Shown here: positions 15,507 to 23,965 of the stretch, one piece after another
How positions within the stretch are numbered: the stretch's first letter is position 1
How the letters are laid out: every line of letters begins with the position of its first letter
Assembly (NCBI GenBank): GCA_016342385.1
Contig: JAEINM010000001.1
Coordinates: 1-47,899 of the forward strand
Length of the DNA: 47,899 nt
Source: Spirochaetaceae bacterium
Lineage (GTDB): Bacteria > Spirochaetota > Spirochaetia > DSM-2461
Reading direction: 5' to 3'
Translations under genes and position numbers: made by a program
The notes under the pieces: model-generated
Databases searched by the model: none
What the model was told of the DNA's origin: nothing
The model's input: the letters and a program-made list of their open reading frames with translations, nothing else

Positions 15507-15536
15507 TTGACAATAGGTTCATTAAAAATTTATATT
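15507..15536 (+). promoter_or_regulatory. Predicted sigma-70 promoter of the rpmH operon
   Basis: TTGACA (15507-15512), an 18-base spacer and TATATT (15531-15536), about 60 bases before rpmH. A second candidate, TTAACA and TATGAT with a 16-base spacer, sits at 15535-15562. Confidence 0.6.
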
Positions 15537-15595
15537 AACAAGCATTATAAATTTAGTATGATCAAAATTTCTTTATCCATATTCAGGAGTATCCG

Positions 15596-15751
15596 ATGAA
15601 AAGAACATATCAGCCAAGTAAGGTTAAAAGAAATAGAAAATTTGGTTTTAGAGCTAGAATGAAAACTAAGTCCGGAAGGGCTGTTTTAGCAAGAAGAAGA
15701 AGAAAAGGTAGAGCCAAACTTTCTGTAGCTGATGAGAAAAAACCTTACTAA
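15596..15751 (+). CDS. rpmH: 50S ribosomal protein L34
   Basis: Basic ribosomal protein of 51 aa. MKRTYQPSKVKRNRKFGFRARM and AVLARRRRKGRAKLSV match L34 along its whole length, with a few extra C-terminal residues (ADEKKPY) compared with the usual 44-47 aa. The ATG at 15596 follows AGGAG by six bases. The extra C-terminal codons overlap the start of rnpA by 20 bases in another frame. It is the first gene of the conserved rpmH-rnpA-yidD-yidC-jag run, with a good promoter upstream. Confidence 0.97.
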   Translation: MKRTYQPSKVKRNRKFGFRARMKTKSGRAVLARRRRKGRAKLSVADEKKPY

Positions 15752-16070
15752 GAAAGAACGATTAGGTAAAAGGTCAGATCTAAAACGTGTTTTTGCTTCT
15801 AAAAAGCAGTTTAGCTGTAAAGGAGCAAAATTAATTTACGTTAAAAACGATCTGACCTTTAATCGATTTGCTATTGCTCTGGTAAGAAAGTATGGTAATG
15901 CTGTGGAACGTAACAGATCAAAACGTTACTTAAGAGAAATCTATAGGAATATTAAAGAATCTATCATTCCTGGTATAGATATTGTTATAGTTTTATATCC
16001 GGGAGATTTTTCGTTTTCAGACAGAAAAAATCAGTTTTTTTCCTTGTTGAAAAGGGGAGAACTTGTTTAA
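15732..16070 (+). CDS. rnpA: Ribonuclease P protein component
   Basis: Protein subunit of RNase P, 112 aa, which helps the catalytic RNA trim the 5' ends of tRNA precursors. The RNR signature is in RNRSKRYLREIYR, and the N-terminal KKERLGKRSDLKRVF is typical. The ATG at 15732 lies inside the last codons of rpmH; no better start follows. An inverted repeat of 12 bases (AAAGGTCAGATC at 15769-15780 and its complement at 15849-15860) lies within the coding region. The 3' end overlaps yidD by eight bases. Confidence 0.95.
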   Translation: MRKNLTKKERLGKRSDLKRVFASKKQFSCKGAKLIYVKNDLTFNRFAIALVRKYGNAVERNRSKRYLREIYRNIKESIIPGIDIVIVLYPGDFSFSDRKNQFFSLLKRGELV

Positions 16071-16296
16071 TTTTATTAAAAATATAATTAAATATCTCTT
16101 TATTGGAATTATTCTATTCTATAAAAAGCTCATATCTCCATTATTACCAAAAAGCTGCAGGTTTTACCCAACTTGTTCTACATATTCTTTAGAAGCAATA
16201 AAAAAATATGGACCTTTTAAAGGTTTATTTTTATCAATAAAACGTATATTTAAATGTCACCCTTTTCACCCGGGTGGACATGATCCTTTACCATAG
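16063..16296 (+). CDS. yidD: Membrane protein insertion efficiency factor YidD
   Basis: Small protein of 77 aa with the conserved Cys/Pro core SCRFYPTCSTYSLEAI and HPFHPGGHDPLP. It sits at the inner face of the membrane and assists YidC-dependent insertion. The start is a TTG at 16063, just after a strong GGGGAG site and overlapping the end of rnpA by eight bases. An N-terminal hydrophobic segment (YLFIGIILFYKKL) is present. Length and order are those of the family. Confidence 0.95.
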   Translation: MFNFIKNIIKYLFIGIILFYKKLISPLLPKSCRFYPTCSTYSLEAIKKYGPFKGLFLSIKRIFKCHPFHPGGHDPLP

Positions 16297-16311
16297 GAAA
16301 TTGGAGTAATT

Positions 16312-18012
16312 ATGGATAAAAGAACACTACTGGCAGTCATTCTTTCTGTCATTGTTATGACCGGAGGATATTTAATTCAGAATAAATTGTCACCTCCCGT
16401 TCCTGTTGTAGAAAGTGAATTGGAAATTACTATTGATAATGAAGCTTTTGAAGAAGAGGACAATATTACTGAAACTGCAGTTTTAAAAGACATTATTGCA
16501 GTTGATGAGAATATTCCTGCAAGAAAAATTAAAGTAGAAACGGAAAAATTTTCAATTACCTTTAATACAACCGGGGCTGTCATATCTTCATTGATTCTGA
16601 AAGATTATGAAGATTACAATACAGATAAATCTATTGAGATGGTTAATAGTATTGATGAGTCCTATTCAGCTTTTAATATAAGTTTTGATGATAAATATAA
16701 TGAAATTTTATCAGACAATTTTCACTATGAGAATAGAGGAAATAATGAATATGAATTTTACAGAGATTTTCAGAAAAAAAATGCTGATGGATCACTGGGT
16801 GATGCTTTTAGAATAGTAAAGAAATATACATTTATCGAAAATGAATTTTTGTTTAAAATAGATATTTCTTTAATTAATTCTCCTTACAGAAGTTATTCTC
16901 TTTCATTTGGACCTGATATTGGACCTACTTATACAAAACTTGATAATAGAAATGAATATAGAAAGTATTATTCTTTTGATGAAGGAAAAAGAACAAATCA
17001 TAAATTGAAAAATAATAGTGAGACTATTACGAATCAAATTGACTGGGCATCAATAAATGGAAAGTATTTTTCACTTATTGTAATACCGGAAAATAGAATA
17101 AATTCAGTTATTTGGAACAAAAATACAGTTCCTTCATACGAAAATTCATCGGAAATGTTTATTTCCAGCAGCATTACTTCTAATACAACTAACGATAGTT
17201 TTTATATATATGCGGGACCCAAAAGTGTAGAATTTATGAATATGTACGATTCTGCAGATAATAACGCCTTTAATCTCAGTGAAATAAATTTATCGGAAGT
17301 TATTGATTCGGCTAGTGTTCCCGGATTGGGATGGTTATCGAATATACTAAAATACATACTTCTATTTATTAATAAACTGATACCAAATTTTGGGATAGCA
17401 ATCATTTTATTAACAATATTAATTAAGGTTATTTTATATCCCATAACTCATAAAGGTATGGAATCAACGGGAAAAATGCAGTTAATTCAGCCAAAATTAA
17501 AAAAACTGCAGGATCAATATAAAAATGATCCTCAGAAACTCAATGCTGCTACTGCAGAATTGTATAAAGCTGAAGGAGTTAACCCTCTGGGAGGATGTCT
17601 TCCTATGCTAATGCAAATGCCTATCTTTTTTGCTCTGTATGGCTTACTAAACAGTTATTTTGGATTAAGAGGAGCTGTTTTTATTCCAGGGTGGATAGAT
17701 AATCTGTCTGCACCTGAATATATATTTTTATTACCATTTTCTATTCCAATACTAGGTTGGACAGCGATTAGATTATTGCCATTCCTCTATGTTGGAACAC
17801 AATTGGTAACAACAAAAATTACTCAAGCTGGTCAAACAGGGACACAGAGTAATTCTCAAATGAAAATGCTTACTTTAGGTATGCCCATTATGTTTTTCTT
17901 TATATTATATAATATGCCCTCAGGTTTATTATTATATTGGACCATGACGAATCTGCTCACAGCAGTGCAGCAGTATTTCATTAATAAGAAGAAAAAAGCT
18001 TCTGCGGCTTAG
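16312..18012 (+). CDS. yidC: Membrane protein insertase YidC
   Basis: YidC/Oxa1 insertase of 566 aa. An N-terminal transmembrane anchor (LLAVILSVIVMTGGYLI) is followed by a periplasmic domain of about 310 residues, as in Gram-negative bacteria, and then the conserved core: GIAIILLTILIKVILYPIT, NPLGGCLPMLMQMPIFFALYGLL and PIMFFFILYNMPSGLLLYW. It inserts proteins with and without the Sec translocon. The ATG at 16312 follows GGAGTAATT. No SpoIIIJ-type lipobox is present, which agrees with a diderm cell. Nothing else intervenes before jag, 39 bases later. Confidence 0.97.
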   Translation: MDKRTLLAVILSVIVMTGGYLIQNKLSPPVPVVESELEITIDNEAFEEEDNITETAVLKDIIAVDENIPARKIKVETEKFSITFNTTGAVISSLILKDYEDYNTDKSIEMVNSIDESYSAFNISFDDKYNEILSDNFHYENRGNNEYEFYRDFQKKNADGSLGDAFRIVKKYTFIENEFLFKIDISLINSPYRSYSLSFGPDIGPTYTKLDNRNEYRKYYSFDEGKRTNHKLKNNSETITNQIDWASINGKYFSLIVIPENRINSVIWNKNTVPSYENSSEMFISSSITSNTTNDSFYIYAGPKSVEFMNMYDSADNNAFNLSEINLSEVIDSASVPGLGWLSNILKYILLFINKLIPNFGIAIILLTILIKVILYPITHKGMESTGKMQLIQPKLKKLQDQYKNDPQKLNAATAELYKAEGVNPLGGCLPMLMQMPIFFALYGLLNSYFGLRGAVFIPGWIDNLSAPEYIFLLPFSIPILGWTAIRLLPFLYVGTQLVTTKITQAGQTGTQSNSQMKMLTLGMPIMFFFILYNMPSGLLLYWTMTNLLTAVQQYFINKKKKASAA

Positions 18013-18051
18013 AGTAAGCTCCTAAATGAATATGACAACCAGGAGTTGACA

Positions 18052-18717
18052 ATGATAAGAGAATTTGAAGGTAAGACCGAAAAAGAAGCAATCTCAAAAG
18101 CTGTTTCAGAACTCGGTCTTCAACAAGACGAATTTGATGTTGAAATTTTAGAAACAATATCTAATGGATTCTTTAAAAGAGGATCAGTAAGAATTCGTGT
18201 ACATGTAGAAGGTAATATTGCAGCACCTTCACAATTAAGTTTTGATAATGATCTGGAGAAAAAAACAGCAGATTTTGTATCCAAAATCATTGAAAAAATG
18301 GGTTTTCCAGGAAAAGTATCGGTAAATTTCAGAGATGAGAGAAAAATAGGTTTAGATATTAAATCTGATCATTCTGCAATATTAATTGGTAAAAAAGGGA
18401 AAAACATGGATGCCATACAATTACTGGCTAATGTATACCATGGAAAAATTTCTTCCGGTGATGAAAAATCTGCCAGAATCATAATTGATTCTGAAAATTA
18501 CAGAAGAAGAAGAGAAGATAATATTATCAGAATGGCTCAAAAAACAGCTGATCAGGTATGCAGATCTAAAAATTCAAAATTGCTGGAACCAATGAATCCT
18601 TTTGAAAGGCGATTAATTCATACAGCCTTAAATGAAATGACTGATATAATAACTAAAAGTGAAGGTGAAGGTTTATATAAACAGGTAAGAATTATTTATA
18701 AAGGTAGTAGAGAATAG
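18052..18717 (+). CDS. jag: Jag/KhpB-like RNA-binding protein (Jag-N, KH, R3H)
   Basis: Protein of 221 aa with three domains: a Jag N-terminal domain (EFEGKTEKEAISKAVSELG), a KH domain with IGKKGKNMDAIQLLANV, and a C-terminal R3H domain around NPFERRLIHTAL. The family binds RNA and is linked to cell envelope and division control in Gram-positives; its role in spirochaetes is not established. The start is the ATG at 18052, six bases after AGGAG (18041-18045); a TTG at 18046 touches that site and is rejected. A terminator and a DnaA box follow the stop. Confidence 0.93.
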   Translation: MIREFEGKTEKEAISKAVSELGLQQDEFDVEILETISNGFFKRGSVRIRVHVEGNIAAPSQLSFDNDLEKKTADFVSKIIEKMGFPGKVSVNFRDERKIGLDIKSDHSAILIGKKGKNMDAIQLLANVYHGKISSGDEKSARIIIDSENYRRRREDNIIRMAQKTADQVCRSKNSKLLEPMNPFERRLIHTALNEMTDIITKSEGEGLYKQVRIIYKGSRE

Positions 18718-18725
18718 CATCATCT

Positions 18726-18734
18726 TGTGGATAA
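18726..18734 (-). promoter_or_regulatory. DnaA box after jag
   Basis: Perfect TTATCCACA on the minus strand, eight bases after the jag stop. Confidence 0.5.
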
Positions 18735-18752
18735 ATTGTTTATAAAAATAAT

Positions 18753-18803
18753 AAAGCAGCTTTAAAAAGATATAGTTTATCTCTTTTAAAGCTGCTTTTT
18801 TTA
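18753..18803. terminator. Bidirectional intrinsic terminator between jag and thrC
   Basis: AAAGCAGCTTTAAAA and TTTTAAAGCTGCTTT pair in a 15-bp or longer stem followed by a T-run (TTTTTTTATT). The opposite side also begins A-rich, so it can serve both convergent operons. Confidence 0.8.
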
Positions 18804-18937
18804 TTATAGGAATTTTTATTCACACACTCATTATAAATATACAAAAAAAGATTATAAATCAGAATTTTTATGAATTTTTATGAATTTTAATTATTCTGTA
18901 AAAACCATGAAAAAATCTAAAAAAGTAAAATTAGTTG

Positions 18938-20239
18938 TTAATAAGTTGTTAATAAATAATTTTTTAGAGCTTCATCAGTGTTCTCTACTACTATAGAAAT
19001 TTTTTCCCTTCTTTCTAATTTCTTCAATTCTTCCGGCAATTCAGGTTTAACTGAAATAACATCTTCTATTACTTCAGTGAATTTTCCTGGATGAGCAGTA
19101 GATAATACCATCATATTTGAAAGAGAATGTCTTTCCTGGTACAACTTAGCAGCGCCATAACCAACAGCAGTATGGGGACACATTATATAGTTTTCTTTTT
19201 CATATACTTCTTTTATAATATTTTTTGTCTGTTTGTCATCAATAGCAAAAGCTTCAATTTTCTTTTTAAAATTGTCTACATCATTATGAAAAAAACTTGC
19301 CATTCTTTCATAATTGCTTGGAGAACCTACATCCATGGCATTTGATAGAGTGTGTTTTGATGGAATGGGACTATATAAGCCACTTTCGAGATATTTTGGA
19401 ATGACATCATTGGCATTTGTGGCAGCTACATAGCCTTTAATGTCCAGTCCCCACGATTGAGCATAGAGACCGGCTGTCAGGTTGCCATAATTACCACTAG
19501 GTACAACAAATATAGAATCGCTTTTGCTGCTTTTAATTTGAGAATATGCCCAAATATAATAAAAGGACTGCGGAATTAGTCGTCCCAGATTAATAGAATT
19601 AGCAGAAGATAGATTAATCTTCTCTGTAATATCACTATCGGTAAATGCCGTTTTAACCATTCTCTGACAATCATCAAAGGATCCTTTTACTTCAAGAGCT
19701 TTAATATTGGATCCTATAGAGGTTAATTGTTTTTCCTGAAGAGGGCTGACTCTGCCGGAAGGATACAAAATGATTACATCAATATTATCCTTATTGACAA
19801 AAGCCTGTGCAACAGCAGATCCTGTGTCTCCCGATGTCGCGGTGAGTATAACGGCTTTTTTGTCTTTCTCCTCTAGAAGAACTTCCATAGACTGAGCAAG
19901 AAAAGAAGCACCAAAATCCTTAAAGGCACAGCTTCTTCCATGAAATAATTCCAAAATGGAAATTTTGTTGTTAAGATTAACGATTTTAGGCTGGAAGGTA
20001 AAAGCTTTCTCAGCAATTTCCTGTGACTGAGTCTTTGAGAAAGTATCTTTCAGGAGTGCATATGTTATTTCCGATGCTATTTCCACAAAACTTGTTTTTT
20101 CTGAAAAAGAATTTATTAATTGGCTTAGATCTTTTTTTTCTTTGGGAATATATAATCCACCATCGGGAGCTAGACCCTGAAAAAGTGCTTGTGAAAAATT
20201 AACTATATTTCCATTATCTCTTGTACTGATAAATTTCAT
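18938..20239 (-). CDS. thrC: Threonine synthase
   Basis: PLP enzyme of 433 aa converting O-phosphohomoserine to threonine. The PLP-binding Lys is in SCAFKDFGASFL; TATSGDTGSAVAQAF and VPSGNYGNLTAGLYA are the phosphate-binding and Gly-rich motifs. MKFISTRDNG and APDGGLYIP at the N-terminus are typical of the ThrC class. A ribosome site (AGGAGAAAAT) precedes the ATG. The gene lies eight bases downstream of the aspartokinase gene, so the pair forms a small Asp-to-Thr operon. The homoserine dehydrogenase and kinase of the pathway are not in the window. Confidence 0.96.
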   Translation of the reverse strand: MKFISTRDNGNIVNFSQALFQGLAPDGGLYIPKEKKDLSQLINSFSEKTSFVEIASEITYALLKDTFSKTQSQEIAEKAFTFQPKIVNLNNKISILELFHGRSCAFKDFGASFLAQSMEVLLEEKDKKAVILTATSGDTGSAVAQAFVNKDNIDVIILYPSGRVSPLQEKQLTSIGSNIKALEVKGSFDDCQRMVKTAFTDSDITEKINLSSANSINLGRLIPQSFYYIWAYSQIKSSKSDSIFVVPSGNYGNLTAGLYAQSWGLDIKGYVAATNANDVIPKYLESGLYSPIPSKHTLSNAMDVGSPSNYERMASFFHNDVDNFKKKIEAFAIDDKQTKNIIKEVYEKENYIMCPHTAVGYGAAKLYQERHSLSNMMVLSTAHPGKFTEVIEDVISVKPELPEELKKLERREKISIVVENTDEALKNYLLTTY

Positions 20240-20247
20240 ATTTTCTC

Positions 20248-21621
20248 CTATCCGATAAAAGTTTTGTGAATGGTATTGAGAGCTGTATTTTTATCTGAGC
20301 TTTCAATAACAAATGATATATTTCGTTCTGAAGATCCCTGGGCAATAGCAAGTATATTTATTCCACTATCTCCGAGAGAGCTGAATAATTTACCGGAAAT
20401 TCCAGTCATACCTTTCATATTTTCTCCTATTACGGCAATTATTTCCAGATCGTTTTTCACATCAATTCTATTAATTTTTTTTGTTTTGATTTCATATTCC
20501 AGTCGTTTATTTAAATGATAAATTGCTTTTTCCACTTCGATTGTTCTGCATACTATGCATATACTGTGTTCAGATGAAGCTTGAGTTATCATGATAATAT
20601 TGACTTCTGCATCGGCCAATGCGCTGAAGATAGAAGATGCTATACCGGGTATTCCCAGCATACCGCCACCTTCAACGTTAATAAACGAAACATTATCAAT
20701 GGAAGCTATTCCTGTAATAGCTCTCTCTCTATTGACAGAATTTTTGCTTATTATGGTTCCTTTTGCTTTTGTATTAAGAGTATTTTTAATAATAACGGGA
20801 ATATTTTTCTCAATTGTAGGCATTAGGGTATAGGGATGAATAACTTCCGCCCCGAAATATGATAATTCCATGGCTTCCTCTATACTGAGGTAAGGAATTA
20901 CGAATGAATTGTGAACAACTCTTGGGTCAGCAGTAAGGACTCCATCCACATCGGTCCATATTTCTACAGTTTCAGATTCCATTGCGGCACCGATAATTGC
21001 GGCAGTATAATCACTACCATTTCTACCGAGAGTAGTCGTTATTCCTTTTTCTGATCCGGAAATAAATCCTGTAATAATATAAATTTGACCGGTATTCTCT
21101 AATCTTTCCTTTATTTTTTTGTAACTTTTCTGCAAAAAGACATTACTGCTTCCGTAATTATCATCAGTAATTATTATCTCTCTTGCATCTATCATTTGAG
21201 AGGGGTGTCCAGTTGAATTGAAATATTCAGCCACTATGGAACAATTCAGCCTTTCCCCAAAACTCATAATAAGATCCTTTGTACGCAATGAACATTCTTG
21301 AACCAATTCAACACCATGGAGAATATCCTTTAATTCATCAAGCAGATAATTTATTTTCTCATTTATTGAAGATCTCTTTTCAGTAGGAAATAATTCTTCA
21401 ATTACACTTCTATGACGTTTTGTTATATCCAATAGCTGTAATTTATAATCACTATTACCTTTTTCAGCATTTTTAGATGCTTCAACAAGTAAATTGGTTA
21501 TTCCTTTCATAGCCGAGAGTACAACATAGTGGTTCGTTTTTTCATCCAGAACAATTTGTAATGTTTTTTTTATTCGTTTTCCGTCGGCAAGAGAACTGCC
21601 GCCAAATTTCTGCACCTTCAT
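20248..21621 (-). CDS. lysC: Aspartate kinase
   Basis: Aspartokinase of 457 aa, first step of Lys/Thr/Met synthesis. KFGGSSLADG opens the catalytic domain, and LGRNGSDYTAAIIGAAM and WTDVDGVLTADPRVV are its ATP and Asp binding motifs. Two ACT domains follow (about residues 310-457), with VIGENMKGMTGISGKLF in the second, so feedback inhibition by an amino acid is expected. The sequence resembles the kinase half of ThrA more than LysC of Bacillus, but it stops without a homoserine dehydrogenase domain. First gene of the pair with thrC. Confidence 0.94.
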   Translation of the reverse strand: MKVQKFGGSSLADGKRIKKTLQIVLDEKTNHYVVLSAMKGITNLLVEASKNAEKGNSDYKLQLLDITKRHRSVIEELFPTEKRSSINEKINYLLDELKDILHGVELVQECSLRTKDLIMSFGERLNCSIVAEYFNSTGHPSQMIDAREIIITDDNYGSSNVFLQKSYKKIKERLENTGQIYIITGFISGSEKGITTTLGRNGSDYTAAIIGAAMESETVEIWTDVDGVLTADPRVVHNSFVIPYLSIEEAMELSYFGAEVIHPYTLMPTIEKNIPVIIKNTLNTKAKGTIISKNSVNRERAITGIASIDNVSFINVEGGGMLGIPGIASSIFSALADAEVNIIMITQASSEHSICIVCRTIEVEKAIYHLNKRLEYEIKTKKINRIDVKNDLEIIAVIGENMKGMTGISGKLFSSLGDSGINILAIAQGSSERNISFVIESSDKNTALNTIHKTFIG

Positions 21622-21721
21622 GAGATTCCTCTATTGATGTTATTTATTCCATACTATATCTTTTTCTAAAAAGAATAGAATATATAGTTAGCAATTATAT
21701 ATAAACAAAAAGGTGTTTTCC

Positions 21722-23005
21722 ATGCATAAATATTTAGTTGAGGGAGGTTTTCCCATAAAAGGGAAAATAAAAGCTAATGGTAACAAAAATGCGGCACTTC
21801 CCTGTATAGCAGCAACTCTTTTAACAGATGATGAAGTCATATTAAGAAATATTCCTGAAATTGAAGATGTATTCGTCATGTTTGAAGTACTCAAATATCT
21901 GGGCTGTAATGTAGAAAAAATACAGGATCATGAATATAGAATACAAACAAATAATATAACAACTAGTGAACTTCCCATTAACCTTTGTGGTAAAGTAAGA
22001 GCTTCGATCCTTTTCGCAGGTCCCATTCTTGCCCGGACCGGTAAAGTTGTCTTACCTCCACCAGGAGGTGATGTTATCGGTCGTAGAAGACTGGATACTC
22101 ATTTTCTTGCCCTCACAAATCTTGGAGCCCGTATAGAAGTAGATGGTGTCTTTAAAATAACTGCCAACAAGCTTATTGGTGAAGATATATTTCTTGATGA
22201 AGCTTCAGTTACAGCAACAGAAAATGCCATTATGGCTGCCGTTCTTGCGGAAGGAGAAACTATTCTTTCCAATTGTGCCTCTGAACCTCATGTACAGGAT
22301 TTATGCAATATGCTTAATTCCATGGGCGCTGAAATAATAGGAATTGGATCCAATATTCTTCGGATAAAAGGAAAGAAAAAGCTTAAAGGTACAGAATATA
22401 AAATAGGAGCGGATTTTATGGAAGTCGGTTCACTAATAGGGCTTTGTGCTGTAACCGGAGGCGAACTGGAAATTAATGACGCTGATCCTCATTTTCTCAG
22501 AATGACCAGACTTGGGTTTAATAAGTTGGGCATTAACTGGCAGCAGGATGAAAATTCTGTCTATGTTCCGACTAATCAGAAATTAAAAGTTGTTTCTGAT
22601 ATGGGGGGAAGTATACCCCATATAGATGATGCTCCCTGGCCGGGATTTCCTCCTGATCTGACAAGTATAATGACTGTTGTTGCAACTCAGGTTGAAGGGA
22701 CAATTCTCATTCATGAAAAAATGTTTGAATCGCGGATGTTTTTTGTAGATAAACTGATTGGGATGGGAGCTGGGATTATCCTCTGTGACCCCCATAGAGC
22801 TGTTGTATCCGGTCCAAGCCGACTTCGTGGAGATATACTCGTTTCTCCGGATGTGCGTGCTGGAATGGCTATGGTTATAGCGGCTCTTTGCGCACAGGGA
22901 CAAAGTGAAATACATAATGTGTATCAGATTGAAAGAGGCTATGAAAATATAGTCAATAGACTTAATTCTCTAGGAGCTCAGATCAATAGGGTTAAAGATA
23001 TATAA
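21722..23005 (+). CDS. murA: UDP-N-acetylglucosamine 1-carboxyvinyltransferase
   Basis: First committed enzyme of peptidoglycan synthesis, 427 aa from the chosen ATG. GNKNAALPCIAATLL near the N-terminus, RASILFAGPILAR and the C-terminal RAGMAMVIAALCA fit MurA. The active-site loop, usually with a catalytic Cys attacked by fosfomycin, reads PPGGDVIGRRRLD: Asp117 replaces that Cys, as in Mycobacterium, Chlamydia and Borrelia. Start: the ATG at 21722 lies eight bases after AAAGG; a GTG at 21713 overlaps that site. Located alone between lysC (divergent) and a DnaA-box cluster. Confidence 0.96.
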   Translation: MHKYLVEGGFPIKGKIKANGNKNAALPCIAATLLTDDEVILRNIPEIEDVFVMFEVLKYLGCNVEKIQDHEYRIQTNNITTSELPINLCGKVRASILFAGPILARTGKVVLPPPGGDVIGRRRLDTHFLALTNLGARIEVDGVFKITANKLIGEDIFLDEASVTATENAIMAAVLAEGETILSNCASEPHVQDLCNMLNSMGAEIIGIGSNILRIKGKKKLKGTEYKIGADFMEVGSLIGLCAVTGGELEINDADPHFLRMTRLGFNKLGINWQQDENSVYVPTNQKLKVVSDMGGSIPHIDDAPWPGFPPDLTSIMTVVATQVEGTILIHEKMFESRMFFVDKLIGMGAGIILCDPHRAVVSGPSRLRGDILVSPDVRAGMAMVIAALCAQGQSEIHNVYQIERGYENIVNRLNSLGAQINRVKDI

Positions 23006-23011
23006 TAGTAG

Positions 23012-23073
23012 AGGGGCTTAGTTTAATAGAGTGAAGTTATTGGATTTCTAATTTTACGACAGCTCCTTTTTTT
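23012..23073 (+). terminator. Weak terminator candidate after murA
   Basis: AGGGGCT (23012-23018) can pair with AGCTCCT (23061-23067), with one G-U pair, across a 42-base loop and directly before a seven-T run. The long loop makes this uncertain. Confidence 0.35.
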
Positions 23074-23284
23074 ATCCACAAATTATTCCACAAATTCAGA
23101 ATTTATCCACATGTTTTGCACAGCTATCTTTTATATACTAAAACAATAAAAAATAGATGTAATTTGTAATAAATTCTTATTGTATAAGTAATAATGAAAG
23201 AAATACTGAGATATTTTTATTATTATAAATAAACTATTTAATATAAAACAATTTGATTCTTGCTTTATTAACAAGTTATCCACA
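23072..23284. promoter_or_regulatory. Cluster of three perfect DnaA boxes
   Basis: TTATCCACA occurs at 23072-23080, 23103-23111 and 23276-23284, all on the plus strand, in a 270-base AT-rich gap with no gene. The third box contains the stop codon of the minus-strand regulator gene (23276-23911). No trio array or GC cluster accompanies them, so a second origin is unlikely; titration or local regulation by DnaA is possible. Confidence 0.6.
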
Positions 23285-23911
23285 ACCAAATTGTGAATTA
23301 ATTATATATCCTCTATTTTTAATTGTACGGATTGCGAGAATATTTTTATCTTTGTTATTCGTTAATTGATTGATCTTTTTTTTGATAGAATGAATATAGG
23401 TATCTATTACACGGGACTTGTCATTTTTTACACCTATTTTATAGTAGATATTTTCTTTGCTGATTATTTTATCTAGATTATTTGACAAAAGAGATAATAT
23501 TTTATATTCGTTTACGGTCATTGGTAATGTATATTCACTGTTTTGAATACTACTATTAGAGAATTGAATTTCTATATTATTTATAAATAATTTATCTTTG
23601 TTGATATATCTGACTGCTCTTATTTCTATTTCATTAAAACTCCAGGGATTTTTAATGAAATCAGCTGCACCTACAGCAAAAGATTTTTCGATGAATTGAG
23701 AATCACCATATACAATGAAAGGGATATAGCTGAACTCTCTATAATCCCTACATATATGGATCATTGAAGATGAAATAAAAAGAATATCTGCTGACCTGTG
23801 GGGAAAATCACTTATTAGATAGTTAAAAGACACGGAGTTAGTAAAATTATATATATTAATTTTGTTTATTACAGCTTCTGAAGGATTAATAAAATTTAAA
23901 GTTTTTCTCAT
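23276..23911 (-). CDS. OmpR-type winged-helix regulator with a degenerate receiver
   Basis: Protein of 211 aa. The C-terminal half is an OmpR/PhoB winged helix: MTVNEYKILSLLSNN, then the recognition helix around RVIDTYIHSIKKKI and the wing IRTIKNRGYII. The N-terminal half has the size of a receiver domain, but the strand that should end in the phospho-acceptor Asp reads ADILFISSS, with Ser instead, and the acidic pocket is absent. It therefore probably works without phosphorylation. No histidine kinase gene is nearby. No ribosome site precedes the ATG. It is separated from the upstream STAS gene by a terminator. The target is unknown. Confidence 0.8.
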   Translation of the reverse strand: MRKTLNFINPSEAVINKINIYNFTNSVSFNYLISDFPHRSADILFISSSMIHICRDYREFSYIPFIVYGDSQFIEKSFAVGAADFIKNPWSFNEIEIRAVRYINKDKLFINNIEIQFSNSSIQNSEYTLPMTVNEYKILSLLSNNLDKIISKENIYYKIGVKNDKSRVIDTYIHSIKKKINQLTNNKDKNILAIRTIKNRGYIINSQFGCG

Positions 23912-23935
23912 AGGAATGGAAAGGACTCAAGAATA

Positions 23936-23965
23936 AAAAAAGGGTCATAAAGACCCTTTTTTATT
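23936..23965 (-). terminator. Intrinsic terminator after the STAS gene
   Basis: An 11-bp perfect stem AAAAAAGGGTC / GACCCTTTTTT with a five-base loop, one base outside the STAS stop codon. It is nearly symmetrical, so it could act both ways. Confidence 0.8.

Noticed and set aside
22583..22915. 110-codon minus-strand frame opposite murA
   Set aside because: Antisense shadow; murA is complete and conserved through this stretch.
23072..23284. A second replication origin
   Set aside because: DnaA boxes are present, but there is no trio array, GC cluster or replication gene beside them, while the dnaA-dnaN gap has all of these.
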